Below, piece after piece: positions 40,272-49,442 of a stretch of 64,000 nucleotides of DNA (within the stretch, counting starts at the first letter, position 1; each line of letters opens with the position of its first letter). The position numbers and the translations under genes were made by a program. Source of the stretch: Dorea sp. D27 (GTDB taxonomy: Bacteria > Bacillota > Clostridia > Lachnospirales > Lachnospiraceae); contig NZ_KQ236743.1 of assembly GCF_001185345.1 (NCBI RefSeq), forward strand, positions 778,217 to 842,216, written 5' to 3'. Under the pieces are notes generated by a model. It worked only from the letters and a program-made list of their open reading frames with translations. It searched no databases and was not told where the DNA came from.

Positions 40272-41309
40272 ATGTCAGAGATAATGATAGAAAACGTGTG
40301 TAAAACATACCGTTCCAAAGACGGCAGGGTGGATGCGCTTAAGGAGGTAAGCCTGACGATTGAAGACGGTGATATATACGGCATCATCGGAATGTCCGGT
40401 GCAGGAAAGAGTACGCTTGTAAGGTGCATGAACTTCCTTGAGCGCCCGACAGAAGGAAGGGTTCTCATAAGAGGGCGGTCTCTCGCAAGCCTGTCCGAAA
40501 AAGAGCTTCGCAGGCAGAGGGAACGCGTTGGAATGATATTCCAGCACTATAACCTGCTCATGCAGAAGACCGTCCTGGAAAATGTATGTTTTCCGCTTTA
40601 CATACAGGGAAAGAAAAAGAAAGAGGCCAGGTTACGGGCGGCTGAACTGCTCGAGCTGGTAGGGCTCGAAGAGCGGCAGAAAGCGTATCCTTCCCAGCTG
40701 TCGGGCGGGCAGAAGCAGAGGGTGGCCATCGCAAGGGCGCTTGCATCTGACCCTGAAATCCTGCTGTGCGATGAGGCGACTAGCGCACTGGATCCGCAGA
40801 CGACCTCCTCTATACTGGAACTTTTGAAGGACATCAACGAAAGGTTTGGGATTACTATCGTAGTCATTACGCATCAGATGGCCGTCGTGAGAGAGATATG
40901 CACCCATGTCGCTGTCATGCAAGGAGGACAGATAGAAGAAGAGGGGAAGGTGGAAGACATCTTCGCGCATCCCAGGTCAGCGGCTGCCAGAGAGCTTATC
41001 CGCAGTGACAGAGGCGGGGGCACGATGGAAAGACAGAGATGGCAGGAAAAAGAAATCTGCAACGGCAGGCGGATAAGGATCGTCTTTTCAGATCATTCAG
41101 CCTTTGAACCGGTCATTGCCAATATGATTCTGACCTTCCAGGAGCCGGTCAACATATTGAGGGCGGATACGAGGAACATAGGCGGTGCCGCAAAGGGCGA
41201 GATGATTCTGGAATTCGCTCCTGGCAGCAGTAATATAGAAGCAATGAAAACATATATGTCCCACCGGGGACTTGAGACTGAGGAGGTGACGGAAGATGTG
41301 GAGCAGTGA
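40272..41309 (+). CDS. metN: Methionine ABC transporter ATPase MetN
   Basis: Energises import of D/L-methionine. The 345-residue protein has Walker A GMSGAGKST near residue 40, QHYNLLMQKTVLENV, signature LSGGQKQRVAIARAL, Walker B ILLCDEATSALD, and a C-terminal NIL (ACT-like) domain from about residue 265 (RIVFSDHSAFEPVIANMIL). That domain in E. coli MetN binds cytoplasmic methionine and inhibits transport. It overlaps metI by 14 bp. GGTGATGAG-type sequence precedes the start. Confidence 0.95.
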   Translation: MSEIMIENVCKTYRSKDGRVDALKEVSLTIEDGDIYGIIGMSGAGKSTLVRCMNFLERPTEGRVLIRGRSLASLSEKELRRQRERVGMIFQHYNLLMQKTVLENVCFPLYIQGKKKKEARLRAAELLELVGLEERQKAYPSQLSGGQKQRVAIARALASDPEILLCDEATSALDPQTTSSILELLKDINERFGITIVVITHQMAVVREICTHVAVMQGGQIEEEGKVEDIFAHPRSAAARELIRSDRGGGTMERQRWQEKEICNGRRIRIVFSDHSAFEPVIANMILTFQEPVNILRADTRNIGGAAKGEMILEFAPGSSNIEAMKTYMSHRGLETEEVTEDVEQ

Positions 41310-41955
41310 CATTTTGCTTATGATAGCAAAAGGAGTAAGAGAGACCCTGTATATGACTGTGCTGTCAGCCGGTGCAGGCTATCTGTTCGGCCTTCCTATG
41401 GGAGTGCTGATGGCAGTGACAGACAGGGAAGGCTTGAGGCCGAACCGGATACTGTACAAGGTGCTGGATGTGGCTGCCAATGTCGTGAGAAGCATCCCCT
41501 TCCTGATCCTGTTGATTCTGCTCATCCCATTTACCCGCGTAGTCGTGGGACAGAGCTACGGCTCAGCCGCGACCGTAGTGCCGCTTGTCGTCGCGGCGGT
41601 TCCGTTCATCGCCAGGATGGTGGAATCTTCCCTGAAGGAAGTGGATGCGGGGGTAATTGAGGCTGCCAGGGCCATGGGGGCAGGGAATATGCAGATTGTC
41701 AGAAAAGTTATGCTCGTGGAGGCGAGGACTTCCCTTATTACAGGCGCGACCATCGCCGCAGGTACGATTCTGGGATATTCTGCAATGGCGGGGACGATCG
41801 GAGGGGGAGGACTGGGCGATATAGCCATACGGTACGGATACTACCGCTATCAGACGGATATCATGTTCGTAACCGTTGTCCTGCTCGTCCTATTAGTTCA
41901 ATTGTTTCAAACGGCAGGCATGTCATTTGCTTCCCGTTTTGATAAAAGAAAGTAG
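41296..41955 (+). CDS. metI: Methionine ABC transporter permease MetI
   Basis: A 219-residue membrane permease with five hydrophobic helices. The cytoplasmic coupling loop EAARAMGAGNMQIVRKVMLVEA carries the EAA motif that docks on MetN. VVRSIPFLILLILLIPFTR is the typical MetI core helix, and GGGGLGDIAIRYGYYRYQTD the conserved end loop. The start overlaps metN by 14 bp, with GGAGGTGACGG upstream. It is part of metNIQ. Confidence 0.95.
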   Translation: MWSSDILLMIAKGVRETLYMTVLSAGAGYLFGLPMGVLMAVTDREGLRPNRILYKVLDVAANVVRSIPFLILLILLIPFTRVVVGQSYGSAATVVPLVVAAVPFIARMVESSLKEVDAGVIEAARAMGAGNMQIVRKVMLVEARTSLITGATIAAGTILGYSAMAGTIGGGGLGDIAIRYGYYRYQTDIMFVTVVLLVLLVQLFQTAGMSFASRFDKRK

Positions 41956-41972
41956 AAATGGAGGAAATAATC

Positions 41973-42809
41973 ATGAAAAAGATAGTATCAGTTCTATTGA
42001 CAGGAGTATTGGCGGCAGGGGTGCTTGCGGGCTGCGGCAAATCAAGCGACACCAATGCAGAGGCAAAGGGTCCGCAAGACAGGGCAATCAAAGTGGCAGC
42101 CTCCGCGACACCCCATGCCGAGATTCTGGAAGAGGCGAAAGGGATTCTCAAGGAGAAGGGTTATGACCTCGAAGTGACCGTGTTTGACGATTATGTACAG
42201 CCGAACGAAGTCGTTGAGAGTGGTGAATTTGACGCCAATTACTTCCAGCACGCGCCGTATCTTGAAAGCTTTAATAAAGAGAAGGGGACGCATCTGACCG
42301 CGGCGGGAGAGATACACTATGAGCCGTTCGGCATCTATCCGGGTACGAAGCAAAGCCTGGATGATATTAAAGATGGTGACAGCATAGCGGTGCCGAATGA
42401 TACGACGAATGAAGCAAGAGCGCTGCTGCTTCTGCAGGATAATGGAATTATTAAGCTCAAAGATGGCGCGGGGCTCGAAGCTACGGTAAACGACATCACC
42501 GATAACCCATATCACGTGAAGATCGTCGAACTGGAAGCGGCACAGATCGCCAGGGTCGTGGAAGAGACTGCTTACGTCGTGCTTAACGGAAATTATGCAC
42601 TGGAGGCCGGGTATTCAGTGGCAAAAGACGCGCTGGCTTATGAGACGCCGGATTCGGAAGCCGCCAGAACGTATGTCAATATCATCGCTGTCAAGAAGGG
42701 GGATGAAGGGAAAGAAGGGATTAAAACGCTGGTAGAAGTGCTCAAGTCCGATGACATCACGAAATATATAGAAGAGACATATGACGGGGCGGTCATCCCG
42801 TATGAATAG
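41973..42809 (+). CDS. metQ: Methionine-binding lipoprotein MetQ (NlpA family)
   Basis: Extracytoplasmic binding protein of the MetNIQ importer, 278 aa. The signal peptide ends with the lipobox LAGCG (Cys near residue 21). The NlpA fold appears as AASATPHAEILEEAKGILKE, VFDDYVQPNEVVESGEFDAN, YFQHAPYLESFNKEKG, then PNDTTNEARALLLLQDNGII. The start at 41973 follows GGAGGA. It is last in the operon and followed by a strong bidirectional terminator. The substrate is methionine by family. Confidence 0.95.
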   Translation: MKKIVSVLLTGVLAAGVLAGCGKSSDTNAEAKGPQDRAIKVAASATPHAEILEEAKGILKEKGYDLEVTVFDDYVQPNEVVESGEFDANYFQHAPYLESFNKEKGTHLTAAGEIHYEPFGIYPGTKQSLDDIKDGDSIAVPNDTTNEARALLLLQDNGIIKLKDGAGLEATVNDITDNPYHVKIVELEAAQIARVVEETAYVVLNGNYALEAGYSVAKDALAYETPDSEAARTYVNIIAVKKGDEGKEGIKTLVEVLKSDDITKYIEETYDGAVIPYE

Positions 42810-42832
42810 AGACAAGCACCTGCTCAAAAAAG

Positions 42833-42862
42833 AGGGCTGCCACCAAGTGTGACAGCCCTTTC
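42833..42862. terminator. Bidirectional terminator between metQ and the Cys-rich gene
   Basis: Stem AGGGCTG (42833-42839) and CAGCCCT (42853-42859), followed by TTCC on the plus strand and CTTTTTTGAG on the minus strand. It serves both convergent transcripts. Confidence 0.8.
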
Positions 42863-42883
42863 CATATTCAATTAAACGTCAGA

Positions 42884-43153
42884 TTAGCATCCACATCCGC
42901 AGTCGTTTCCGCAGCCGTTGCCACAGCCATTGCCGCCGAAGCCGCCACAGCAGCAGAGTAACAGGATGATCCAGATACAGCTGTCATTGCCGCATCCGCC
43001 GCCACAGCCATTGCCATTGCCGCCGAAGCCGCCGCAGCAGCACAGTAACAGGATGATCCAGATACAGCTATTGCCGCCAAATCCGCAGCCACAGTCTCCA
43101 CCACATCTTGATTCACAACCACATCCGCAGTTTGTTGCACTTAAATCGCTCAT
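42884..43153 (-). CDS. Cys/Gly-rich repeat protein (chorion-type high-cysteine)
   Basis: An 89-residue protein made of CGCGCE/GGCG clusters and two copies of SCIWIILLLCCCGGFGGN. About 25 residues are Cys. The start is supported by GGAGG at the right spacing. Each copy pairs a short hydrophobic stretch (IWIILLL) with a Cys-Gly block, so it could be membrane- or spore-surface-associated, and the Cys could bind metal or cross-link. Lachnospiraceae genomes carry proteins called chorion-class high-cysteine; no function is established. Its DNA has a 56-bp direct repeat. Confidence 0.75.
   Translation of the reverse strand: MSDLSATNCGCGCESRCGGDCGCGFGGNSCIWIILLLCCCGGFGGNGNGCGGGCGNDSCIWIILLLCCCGGFGGNGCGNGCGNDCGCGC
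42927..42982 (-). repeat. 56-bp direct repeat, unit 1 (in Cys-rich gene)
   Basis: Coding repeat that specifies the CIWIILLLCCCGGFGGN unit. It matches 43014-43069 at 54 of 56 positions, with an 87-bp period. Recombination here would change the copy number of the unit without breaking the frame. Confidence 0.8.
43014..43069 (-). repeat. 56-bp direct repeat, unit 2 (in Cys-rich gene)
   Basis: Second copy of the unit at 42927-42982. The 31 bp between the copies encode a Gly/Cys/Asn linker. Confidence 0.8.
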
Positions 43154-43228
43154 AATTGAAAGCCTCCATATATGTTATTTACACTACATAATATGCGAGG
43201 GGTGCAGATGTGTGAAACAAAAGGATAT

Positions 43229-43867
43229 TTAATATTTGATGAGCTTTCTGACCGAATGCTGGAATCTGTGCGACCTGCCCTGAAGCTTCAGCTTCTCGAC
43301 GGGCGTCGCACTCCTCTTCACATATTCGTCGTACAACGTAAGCAGGTAGGCAATCGTGATGTTCCGGTTCTTATACCATGTAAACAGAAGCCAGTTCATG
43401 ATGTCAGGATGCCAGTATTTTTCCGGTATAGCCGCGTCCTTGAGGATAAGGATATGCTTGAGCGCCTGCATGGAAAGCTGAGCCAGCCGGCTCGTCTCTT
43501 CCTTCTGACGGAACAGTTCATTGCTCTCCATGATAATTTCGTACAAGGCCCCGGCAGCCTTCCAATATGTAACGAAAGAATCTTCTTGCGTCTGTTCCTG
43601 TCCCGAATCATCTGCTTTCAGGTCAAATGTCTGCATGTCCTGCCTGCGGCCGCTGATGTCCCTGTCATATTCCGCGCGTCTGCCCGCATCGGACAACACC
43701 CCATATGCTTCCAGTATTTCCTGCATCTTGTCTGTCGTATCAATCCCGTTCTTGATGTTGGCGTCCGGATGATACTGCTTGGCCAGCATATTCTTGGCAG
43801 CAGTGATCTCTTCTTGTGTCGCCTTCGTTGAAACCCCTAATATATCATAGTAATTCTGATTTTCCAC
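43229..43867 (-). CDS. J-domain (DnaJ-like) protein
   Basis: A 212-residue co-chaperone-like protein. Residues 4-67 form the J-domain with NYYDILGVSTKATQEEITAA, the essential HPD (QYHPDANI) and ILEAYGVLSDAGRRAEYDRD. The G/F and zinc regions of classical DnaJ are missing. The rest is a novel helical domain (from about residue 95), so it is a type III protein that may recruit DnaK to a special client. The start is a GTG at 43867 with GGGGAGG 5 bp upstream. Confidence 0.88.
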   Translation of the reverse strand: MENQNYYDILGVSTKATQEEITAAKNMLAKQYHPDANIKNGIDTTDKMQEILEAYGVLSDAGRRAEYDRDISGRRQDMQTFDLKADDSGQEQTQEDSFVTYWKAAGALYEIIMESNELFRQKEETSRLAQLSMQALKHILILKDAAIPEKYWHPDIMNWLLFTWYKNRNITIAYLLTLYDEYVKRSATPVEKLKLQGRSHRFQHSVRKLIKY

Positions 43868-44029
43868 AATATCCTCCCCTTAAGCCATATATGGATATAG
43901 AATCTATTATATCTTACGACAAAATATGGAAGAAATCAATTTTAATTTATATTTGAATGTCTACTAAATTAGTTCCATAAGCCCATCAGGATAAATTGAA
44001 TATCTTAATAGAAAAGGGTTAAAACAATC

Positions 44030-44941
44030 ATGAAACATGTAAAGGATATGACAGATTATTGGTGTAAAGACACCATTACAGGAAAGTATACAGGAAAGAA
44101 TGTTGGAATAGCGGTTCTGGATACCGGTATTGTACCACATCCGGACCTTAAAGATAGAATCAAAGGATTTAAAGACTGCGTGGGCGGCCGTGGACGGATG
44201 TATGATGATAATGGGCACGGGACCCATGTGACAGGTATACTTGGAGGAGATGGGAGGATGTCGCGGGGCGTCCATGCAGGGATGGCGCCGGGGGCGGACC
44301 TTTACAGCATCAAGGTGCTGGATGCCAGGGGGCAGGGGACGGTGGACGGTATACTGAGGGGCATGCAGTGGCTCCTAAAAAATTGGAATGCATACGGTAT
44401 CCGGATTGTGAACATGTCCGTCGGCGCCAATCTGGAACTGGAAGATGAGAAGGGGAAGGAGCTGGAGCAGGCGGCTGAGGCTCTGTGGGATGCAGGGCTG
44501 ATTGTGATTGCGTCGGCGGGGAACTATGGTCCCGGGGAAGGCACCGTGTCCGTGCCTGGAACGAGCAAGAAGATCATTACCGTAGGCTCTTCGGATATCA
44601 TAGTATCGACAGGAGGAACACATACCAGCTACTATTCCGGCTGTGGCCCGACACATGAATGCGTCGTAAAGCCAGATGTAGTCGCTCCGGGCGACCAGAT
44701 TATATCGTGTAACAGCAGGTTCGGCATAAAAAGACAGGGGCCTTATACGATCAAGAGCGGCAGTTCGATGGCCACACCGGTCGTATCGGGGGCAATCGCG
44801 CTTCTGCTGTCAAAGTACGGCGATATGTCCAATGTTGAGGTGAAGCTTAAGCTGCGCGAGAGCTGTGAGAGAATGGAAAAGAATCAGGGATGGGGAAGGA
44901 TCAGAGTTCCGGAACTGTTGGACAGCATGCGCCTGTCATAA
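44030..44941 (+). CDS. S8 (subtilisin) serine protease, no signal peptide
   Basis: A 303-residue peptidase. The catalytic triad is visible: Asp31 in AVLDTGIVPHPDL, His63 in DNGHGTHVTGILGG and Ser246 in SGSSMATPVVSGA; the oxyanion Asn is in IASAGNYGPG. There is no export signal and no pro-region, so it resembles the intracellular AprX-type subtilisins. VVAPGDQI is also conserved. GAAAAGGG precedes the ATG. Substrates are unknown. Confidence 0.92.
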   Translation: MKHVKDMTDYWCKDTITGKYTGKNVGIAVLDTGIVPHPDLKDRIKGFKDCVGGRGRMYDDNGHGTHVTGILGGDGRMSRGVHAGMAPGADLYSIKVLDARGQGTVDGILRGMQWLLKNWNAYGIRIVNMSVGANLELEDEKGKELEQAAEALWDAGLIVIASAGNYGPGEGTVSVPGTSKKIITVGSSDIIVSTGGTHTSYYSGCGPTHECVVKPDVVAPGDQIISCNSRFGIKRQGPYTIKSGSSMATPVVSGAIALLLSKYGDMSNVEVKLKLRESCERMEKNQGWGRIRVPELLDSMRLS

Positions 44942-45034
44942 ATTATTGTACCGTATATGCTGTTTCTGCCAGGAGCCATATGCTATAATAAGCGTATCAC
45001 TGGTGGAAACCATACAGGGAAGGCGTGTGACAAC

Positions 45035-46538
45035 ATGTATGAATATGTACAGAAAGAGAAAAAGACAGGCAGGACTCGCATCCAGAATATCTCTAATCCG
45101 GTCATCCAGCGTTTTTTGATAGACAAAAAGGAATATAAAGATGAAAACAGTCTCTTTGCTGCGGCAATCGCCTGGCTGAAGTCTGTCGGCGTGCAAAAGT
45201 CTGATACGAAAAAGCTCAGAGTGGTAGTCCATAATATTTTCAATGGAGAGGATCTGACTGATGAGACAGAGTTTCATAATCTGATTGCCAGGGGTATGGG
45301 GCGGGAAGACCTGATTCACGTTACAGAGGATACGGAAGAAGAGCCGACAGATGGAAGGATGACAGCAGAGGAAGAGGAGGAGACGGAAGAGGAGATTGAA
45401 GAAGAGACAGAAGGAGAGTCCGGTGAAGACATGCTGCAGTACGGGACTATACAGATTGGAAAAAAGAGATACCCTTCTAATATGGTATTCAAGAGATATT
45501 CCGGTCCGGTCGTGACGCTGTACCGTTCCATGAGTGCGGAAGAATACAAGGAATTGTGCGGCGGATGTGTGGAGACAGGGCAGCCTCTCTTTTCGTTCGC
45601 GCCAGGAAGAAAGGGAGGGGAAAAGTATTTTGCGCCGAATCTCGCCTATCTGCTCGGCGGCTCCAGAAAGGGGAACAGAAGCATGCACGGAAAAGGGAAA
45701 CGAGAGATTCTGGTCAAAGTGCTGCTTCTGCCGTCTGTTTCCGGGGAGCTGGTCTACAATCCGCAATACAGCGGATACGCTCAGGGCTCAGAAGAGCCTT
45801 TTATGAAAAAGCTTGGTATAAAACAGGTAAGAAGCAAGAGCGGACATCATATCGTCCTCAAACTGGAATCTCCGGAAGGAGGCGGCGGTATCTCGTTCAG
45901 CTCTCTGAATGTGGGTTTTAAATCCCCCCAATCGCTGGATCAGCTCGCTCGTTATATCGTAAGCATCCATGTTGTTGATATGGAACAACGTATTTCGGCG
46001 AAACGGCGTCTGCTGTCAGAAACGGTCAGTAGGCTTCCAATACTGACTGAGAAGGTCGTTGATGAGAGGATGGATATGCAGAATGAGAAAAAACAGCCTT
46101 TGGAGGACATGGATGAGACGGAGGATGCGCAGGAAGAGGAAGAAGAGCTGCCTCTGATGGAGATGCATGGCAACATATTTACGATAGACGGCAGAAGCTA
46201 TGATATAGGCAGCAACCAGGTTGAAAGCGGACAGTGCCTCTGGAGGCTATTGTCAGATGAGGCCGGGATATCTGAGGAGATACTTGAGGCAGCGGCAGAA
46301 GCGTGTGATATCGGGTATATGGACTATGTCGATACAGAGGAGCTGGGAGCACTTGTCATGGAAATCAATAGGCGGATTCCCGCAGGGATGCGTATTCAGA
46401 TAGCGCTGGACGTCTTTTACTATGACGGTCGTTACGATATGAAAAAAAAGCAGAACATATGGCAGCGGCGTAAGAACGCTTCATATCGGAGGCGTCTTTG
46501 CACCGGACGGGCAGGGACATTACGTGATGAAATTATAG
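45035..46538 (+). pseudogene. Hypothetical acidic protein gene with a poly-A frameshift
   Basis: Coding sequence of about 500 codons with no recognised family. The start MYEYVQKEKKTGRTRIQNIS is soluble; a Glu-rich stretch (residues 105-135) separates it from a globular middle (YGTIQIGKKRYPSNMVFKRY...), and a second acidic stretch follows. At 46442-46449 a run of eight A sits where seven would keep the frame. With seven, the frame continues as SRTYGSGVRTLHIGG... and stops at TAG 46536-46538, two bases before a strong terminator. With eight, the frame runs through the terminator into ylxM. That read-through fusion is not credible. Confidence 0.7.
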
Positions 46539-46540
46539 AT

Positions 46541-46583
46541 GCCGAAGGTGTCAAGAAAAAACACTTGACACCTTCGGCATTTT
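46541..46583 (+). terminator. Intrinsic terminator before ylxM
   Basis: Perfect 15-bp stem GCCGAAGGTGTCAAG (46541-46555) with CTTGACACCTTCGGC (46564-46578), then ATTTTG. It marks the 3' end of the upstream gene, whose -1-shifted stop is at 46538. ylxM starts 32 bp beyond the stem. Confidence 0.85.
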
Positions 46584-46609
46584 GTTATATGATATCACAG
46601 GTGAACAAC

Positions 46610-46954
46610 ATGAATGAAATATTAGAACAGGCTTTGCTTTATGATTTTTACGGAGAACTTCTGACAGAACATCAGAAAGAGATATATGAACAATTCGTGC
46701 TGGAAGATCTGTCGCTCGGAGAGATTGCCGCGGAGGCGGGCATCAGCAGACAAGGAGTGCACGACCTCGTCAAGCGGTGCGGCAGAACGCTGAAAGGGTA
46801 TGAGGACAAGCTGCACCTTGTCGGGAAGTTCGTCAGCATCAAAGAGAAAGTAAAGCGGATAGATGAATTGCTGGACGGATATGAGGAGCGAAAGCCGCGG
46901 GAACTTGTGGCCGACATCCGGAAGATATCCGATGAGATTATAGAGGAGCTGTAG
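46610..46954 (+). CDS. ylxM: YlxM family HTH protein (signal recognition particle associated)
   Basis: A 114-residue helix-turn-helix protein of the UPF0122/YlxM family, which is cotranscribed with ffh in Firmicutes and may help SRP function. Motifs are LYDFYGELLTEHQKEIYEQF and the sigma-like HTH DLSLGEIAAEAGISRQGVHD. ATG at 46610, with CAGGTG upstream. The frame continues 5' through a terminator into the previous gene, but this start is the normal one. ffh begins 2 bp after its stop. Confidence 0.9.
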   Translation: MNEILEQALLYDFYGELLTEHQKEIYEQFVLEDLSLGEIAAEAGISRQGVHDLVKRCGRTLKGYEDKLHLVGKFVSIKEKVKRIDELLDGYEERKPRELVADIRKISDEIIEEL

Positions 46955-46955
46955 C

Positions 46956-48302
46956 ATGGCATTTGATAGTTTGACGGAAAAACTGCAGAACATATTCAAG
47001 AACTTAAGAAGCAAAGGGCGATTGACAGAAGACGATGTAAAAGAGGCGCTGAAAGAGATCAAACGGGCACTGCTGGCAGCAGACGTCAATTTCAAGGTAG
47101 TCAAAGGATTCATTAGGAATGTTCAGGAAAGGGCCGTGGGCCAGGATGTCATGAATGGCCTGAATCCGGGACAGATGGTGATTAAAATCGTCAACGAAGA
47201 GCTGGTAAAGCTGATGGGTTCAGAGACGACGGAGATCAGGCTCCAGCCGGGAAGTGCCGTCACGGTCATCATGATGGCCGGCCTTCAGGGCGCTGGTAAG
47301 ACGACGACGACTGCAAAGCTGGCAGGAAAGTATAAGCTTAAAGGAAAGAAGCCGCTGCTCGCCGCCTGTGACGTGTACCGTCCCGCTGCTATCAAGCAGC
47401 TGCAGGTGAACGGGGAAAAGCAGGGGGTGGATGTATTCTCCATGGGAGACAGCCACAAGCCGGCGGACATCGCGAAAGCCGCCGTTCTGCATGCGCAGAA
47501 GAATGGCAATAATATCGTGATTCTCGATACTGCGGGCCGTCTGCATATTGATGAGGACATGATGGCGGAGCTTCAGGAAATCAAGGCAGCAGTTGACGTG
47601 CATCAGACGATTCTTGTCATTGATGCTATGACCGGTCAGGACGCGGTCAATGTGGCTGCTGATTTCAATGATAAGATAGGAATTGACGGCGTCATCGTCA
47701 CCAAACTTGACGGTGACACACGCGGCGGTGCCGCTCTGTCTGTAAAGGCAGTTACCGGCAAGCCGATACTATATGCAGGCATGGGGGAGAAACTGTCCGA
47801 TCTGGAACAGTTCTATCCCGACAGGATGGCGTCACGTATCCTTGGTATGGGAGACGTGCTCACCCTGATTGAGAAGGCGGAAGCCGAGATAGATGAAGCA
47901 AAAGCGATAGAGATGAGCAGAAAGCTCAAGAAAGCCCAGTTTGATTTTGAGGATTATCTGGAGAGTACGAAGCAGATGAAGAACATGGGCGGCCTGGGAA
48001 ATATCATGAACATGATGCCGGGGCTCGGCGGCATGGGAAAGATGAAGGGGCTTGACGATGAACAGGCAGCCCAGGCAGAGAAGAATATGGCGCGTATGGA
48101 GGCCATGATATATTCCATGACCCTGGAAGAGCGCCGTAATCCGGATCTTCTGAATCCTTCAAGAAAGCATCGAATTGCAAGAGGCGCTGGTGTGGACATC
48201 AGCGAAGTAAACCGTATGGTGAAGCAGTTTAATGAGATGAAGAAGATGATGAAGATGATGGGAAAAGGTGGTAAGAAAGGTAAGTTCCGGCTTCCTTTTT
48301 AA
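46956..48302 (+). CDS. ffh: Signal recognition particle protein Ffh (SRP54)
   Basis: GTPase that binds signal sequences and 4.5S/6S SRP RNA and delivers nascent chains to FtsY. The 448-residue protein has the N domain, then the G domain with GLQGAGKTTTTAKLAGKYKL, DVYRPAAIKQL, DTAGRLHID, TKLDGDTRGGAAL and GMGEKLSDLE. The C-terminal Met-rich M domain contains SRKHRIARGAG and ends in a basic tail. GAGGAG precedes the ATG. It is in the ylxM-ffh-rpsP superoperon. Confidence 0.97.
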   Translation: MAFDSLTEKLQNIFKNLRSKGRLTEDDVKEALKEIKRALLAADVNFKVVKGFIRNVQERAVGQDVMNGLNPGQMVIKIVNEELVKLMGSETTEIRLQPGSAVTVIMMAGLQGAGKTTTTAKLAGKYKLKGKKPLLAACDVYRPAAIKQLQVNGEKQGVDVFSMGDSHKPADIAKAAVLHAQKNGNNIVILDTAGRLHIDEDMMAELQEIKAAVDVHQTILVIDAMTGQDAVNVAADFNDKIGIDGVIVTKLDGDTRGGAALSVKAVTGKPILYAGMGEKLSDLEQFYPDRMASRILGMGDVLTLIEKAEAEIDEAKAIEMSRKLKKAQFDFEDYLESTKQMKNMGGLGNIMNMMPGLGGMGKMKGLDDEQAAQAEKNMARMEAMIYSMTLEERRNPDLLNPSRKHRIARGAGVDISEVNRMVKQFNEMKKMMKMMGKGGKKGKFRLPF

Positions 48303-48344
48303 CCTATAAATCATATGAAAGAGAAATAAGTGGAGGTGAAACAG

Positions 48345-48590
48345 ATGGCAGTAAAAATCAGATTAAAAAGAATGGGACAGAAGAAGGCTCCTTTCTATAG
48401 AATCGTTGTAGCAGATGCAAGATCTCCGAGAGATGGCAAGTTCATCGAGGAAATCGGCACCTACGATCCGAACCAGGACCCAAGCGTATTCAAAGTTGAT
48501 GAAGAAGCGGCCAAGAAGTGGTTAGGCACTGGCGCACAGCCGACAGAAGCTGTAAACAAGATCTTCAAAGCAGCCGGAATCGAAAAATAG
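48345..48590 (+). CDS. rpsP: 30S ribosomal protein S16
   Basis: An 81-residue protein of the small subunit. [20 protein letters not shown] and the following [20 protein letters not shown] are diagnostic of bS16. The ATG at 48345 is preceded by GGAGGTG; an earlier in-frame codon is too close to that site. Its position after ffh and before khpA is standard in Firmicutes. Confidence 0.98.
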   Translation: MAVKIRLKRMGQKKAPFYRIVVADARSPRDGKFIEEIGTYDPNQDPSVFKVDEEAAKKWLGTGAQPTEAVNKIFKAAGIEK

Positions 48591-48613
48591 GCTGAAGTCT
48601 GGAGGCGTATAGC

Positions 48614-48844
48614 ATGAAAGAATTAGTGGAAGTAATTGCGAAGGCACTGGTCGACGATCCTGACAGCGTAGTGGTTACGGAGCGGGAGGATAAGAAGACA
48701 ACGATTCTGGAAGTACATGTCGCAGATTCCGATATGGGAAAAGTGATTGGAAAGCAGGGGCGTATCGCCAAAGCAATCCGTTCTGTCGTTAAGGCAGCCG
48801 CGGCAAAGGAAGATAAAAAAGTAATCGTAGATATCATGGATTAA
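48614..48844 (+). CDS. khpA: KH-domain RNA-binding protein KhpA (YlqC)
   Basis: A 76-residue protein consisting of one KH domain with the GxxG loop in DMGKVIGKQGRIAKAIRSVV. KhpA pairs with KhpB and acts on cell size and division in other Firmicutes. A GGAGG site precedes the ATG. It is encoded between rpsP and rimM, and the stop is followed by a terminator-like hairpin. The length matches the family. Confidence 0.95.
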   Translation: MKELVEVIAKALVDDPDSVVVTEREDKKTTILEVHVADSDMGKVIGKQGRIAKAIRSVVKAAAAKEDKKVIVDIMD

Positions 48845-48852
48845 TTTTTTGG

Positions 48853-48891
48853 GGGCCGGCCTCCTGTTCACGCAGGGTACCGGCCCTTTTT
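48853..48891 (+). terminator. Hairpin with T-run between khpA and rimM
   Basis: Stem GGGCCGG (48853-48859) with CCGGCCC (48880-48886), followed by TTTTT. It lies within the superoperon, so it probably attenuates read-through into rimM-trmD rather than ending the operon. Confidence 0.65.
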
Positions 48892-48935
48892 GGCATTCGT
48901 GCGGACAGGGGAATGCCCTGATAAGGAGAACTCAG

Positions 48936-49442
48936 ATGGAAAAGATGCTTAAGGTGGGAGTCATTACAACGACCCACGGAATCCGGGGAGAGGTAAAAGT
49001 ATTTCCGACAACCGATGACCCGGGACGTTTTAAAATGTTGAAGCACGTGATACTGGATACGGGAAAGGGTACGATGCAGCTTGAGATTGAGCAGGTCAAA
49101 TTCTTTAAACGGCTGGTCATCCTCAAATTCAAGGGTATTGATAATATAAATGACGTGGAACGATACAAAAGATGTGAACTCTTTGTAGAGAGAGAGAATG
49201 CAGTACCTCTTGAAGAAGGAGAATACTTCGTGGCAGATATGATCGGCATGGACGTCCAGACGGACGACGGCGTGCTGTTCGGCACGCTTAAGGATGTCAT
49301 AGAGACCGGGGCCAACGATGTATACGCTATCGCCAGCCCGGTACATGGCGAGGTGCTTGTACCGGCCATACGCGAATGTGTCCTGGATATTGATATCGAA
49401 CAGGGCATGATGACGATACATTTGATGGAGGGGCTCATATAA
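48936..49442 (+). CDS. rimM: Ribosome maturation factor RimM
   Basis: Binds S19 and helps assemble the head of the 30S subunit. The 168-residue product has the N-terminal [24 protein letters not shown] and the PRC-barrel C-terminal half ([35 protein letters not shown]). The start at 48936 follows AAGGAG; longer in-frame extensions cross a terminator. The stop overlaps the trmD start by one base (TAATG). Confidence 0.97.
   Translation: MEKMLKVGVITTTHGIRGEVKVFPTTDDPGRFKMLKHVILDTGKGTMQLEIEQVKFFKRLVILKFKGIDNINDVERYKRCELFVERENAVPLEEGEYFVADMIGMDVQTDDGVLFGTLKDVIETGANDVYAIASPVHGEVLVPAIRECVLDIDIEQGMMTIHLMEGLI

Noticed and set aside
42927..43069. CRISPR-like repeats
   Set aside because: The repeats are in frame inside a Cys-rich gene, there are only two copies, and there are no cas genes.
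44957..46954. Single 665-residue gene spanning the acidic protein and YlxM
   Set aside because: A 15-bp-stem terminator lies inside the frame, the fused residues are non-natural, and one fewer A at 46442-46449 restores a normal end. ylxM has its own start at 46610.
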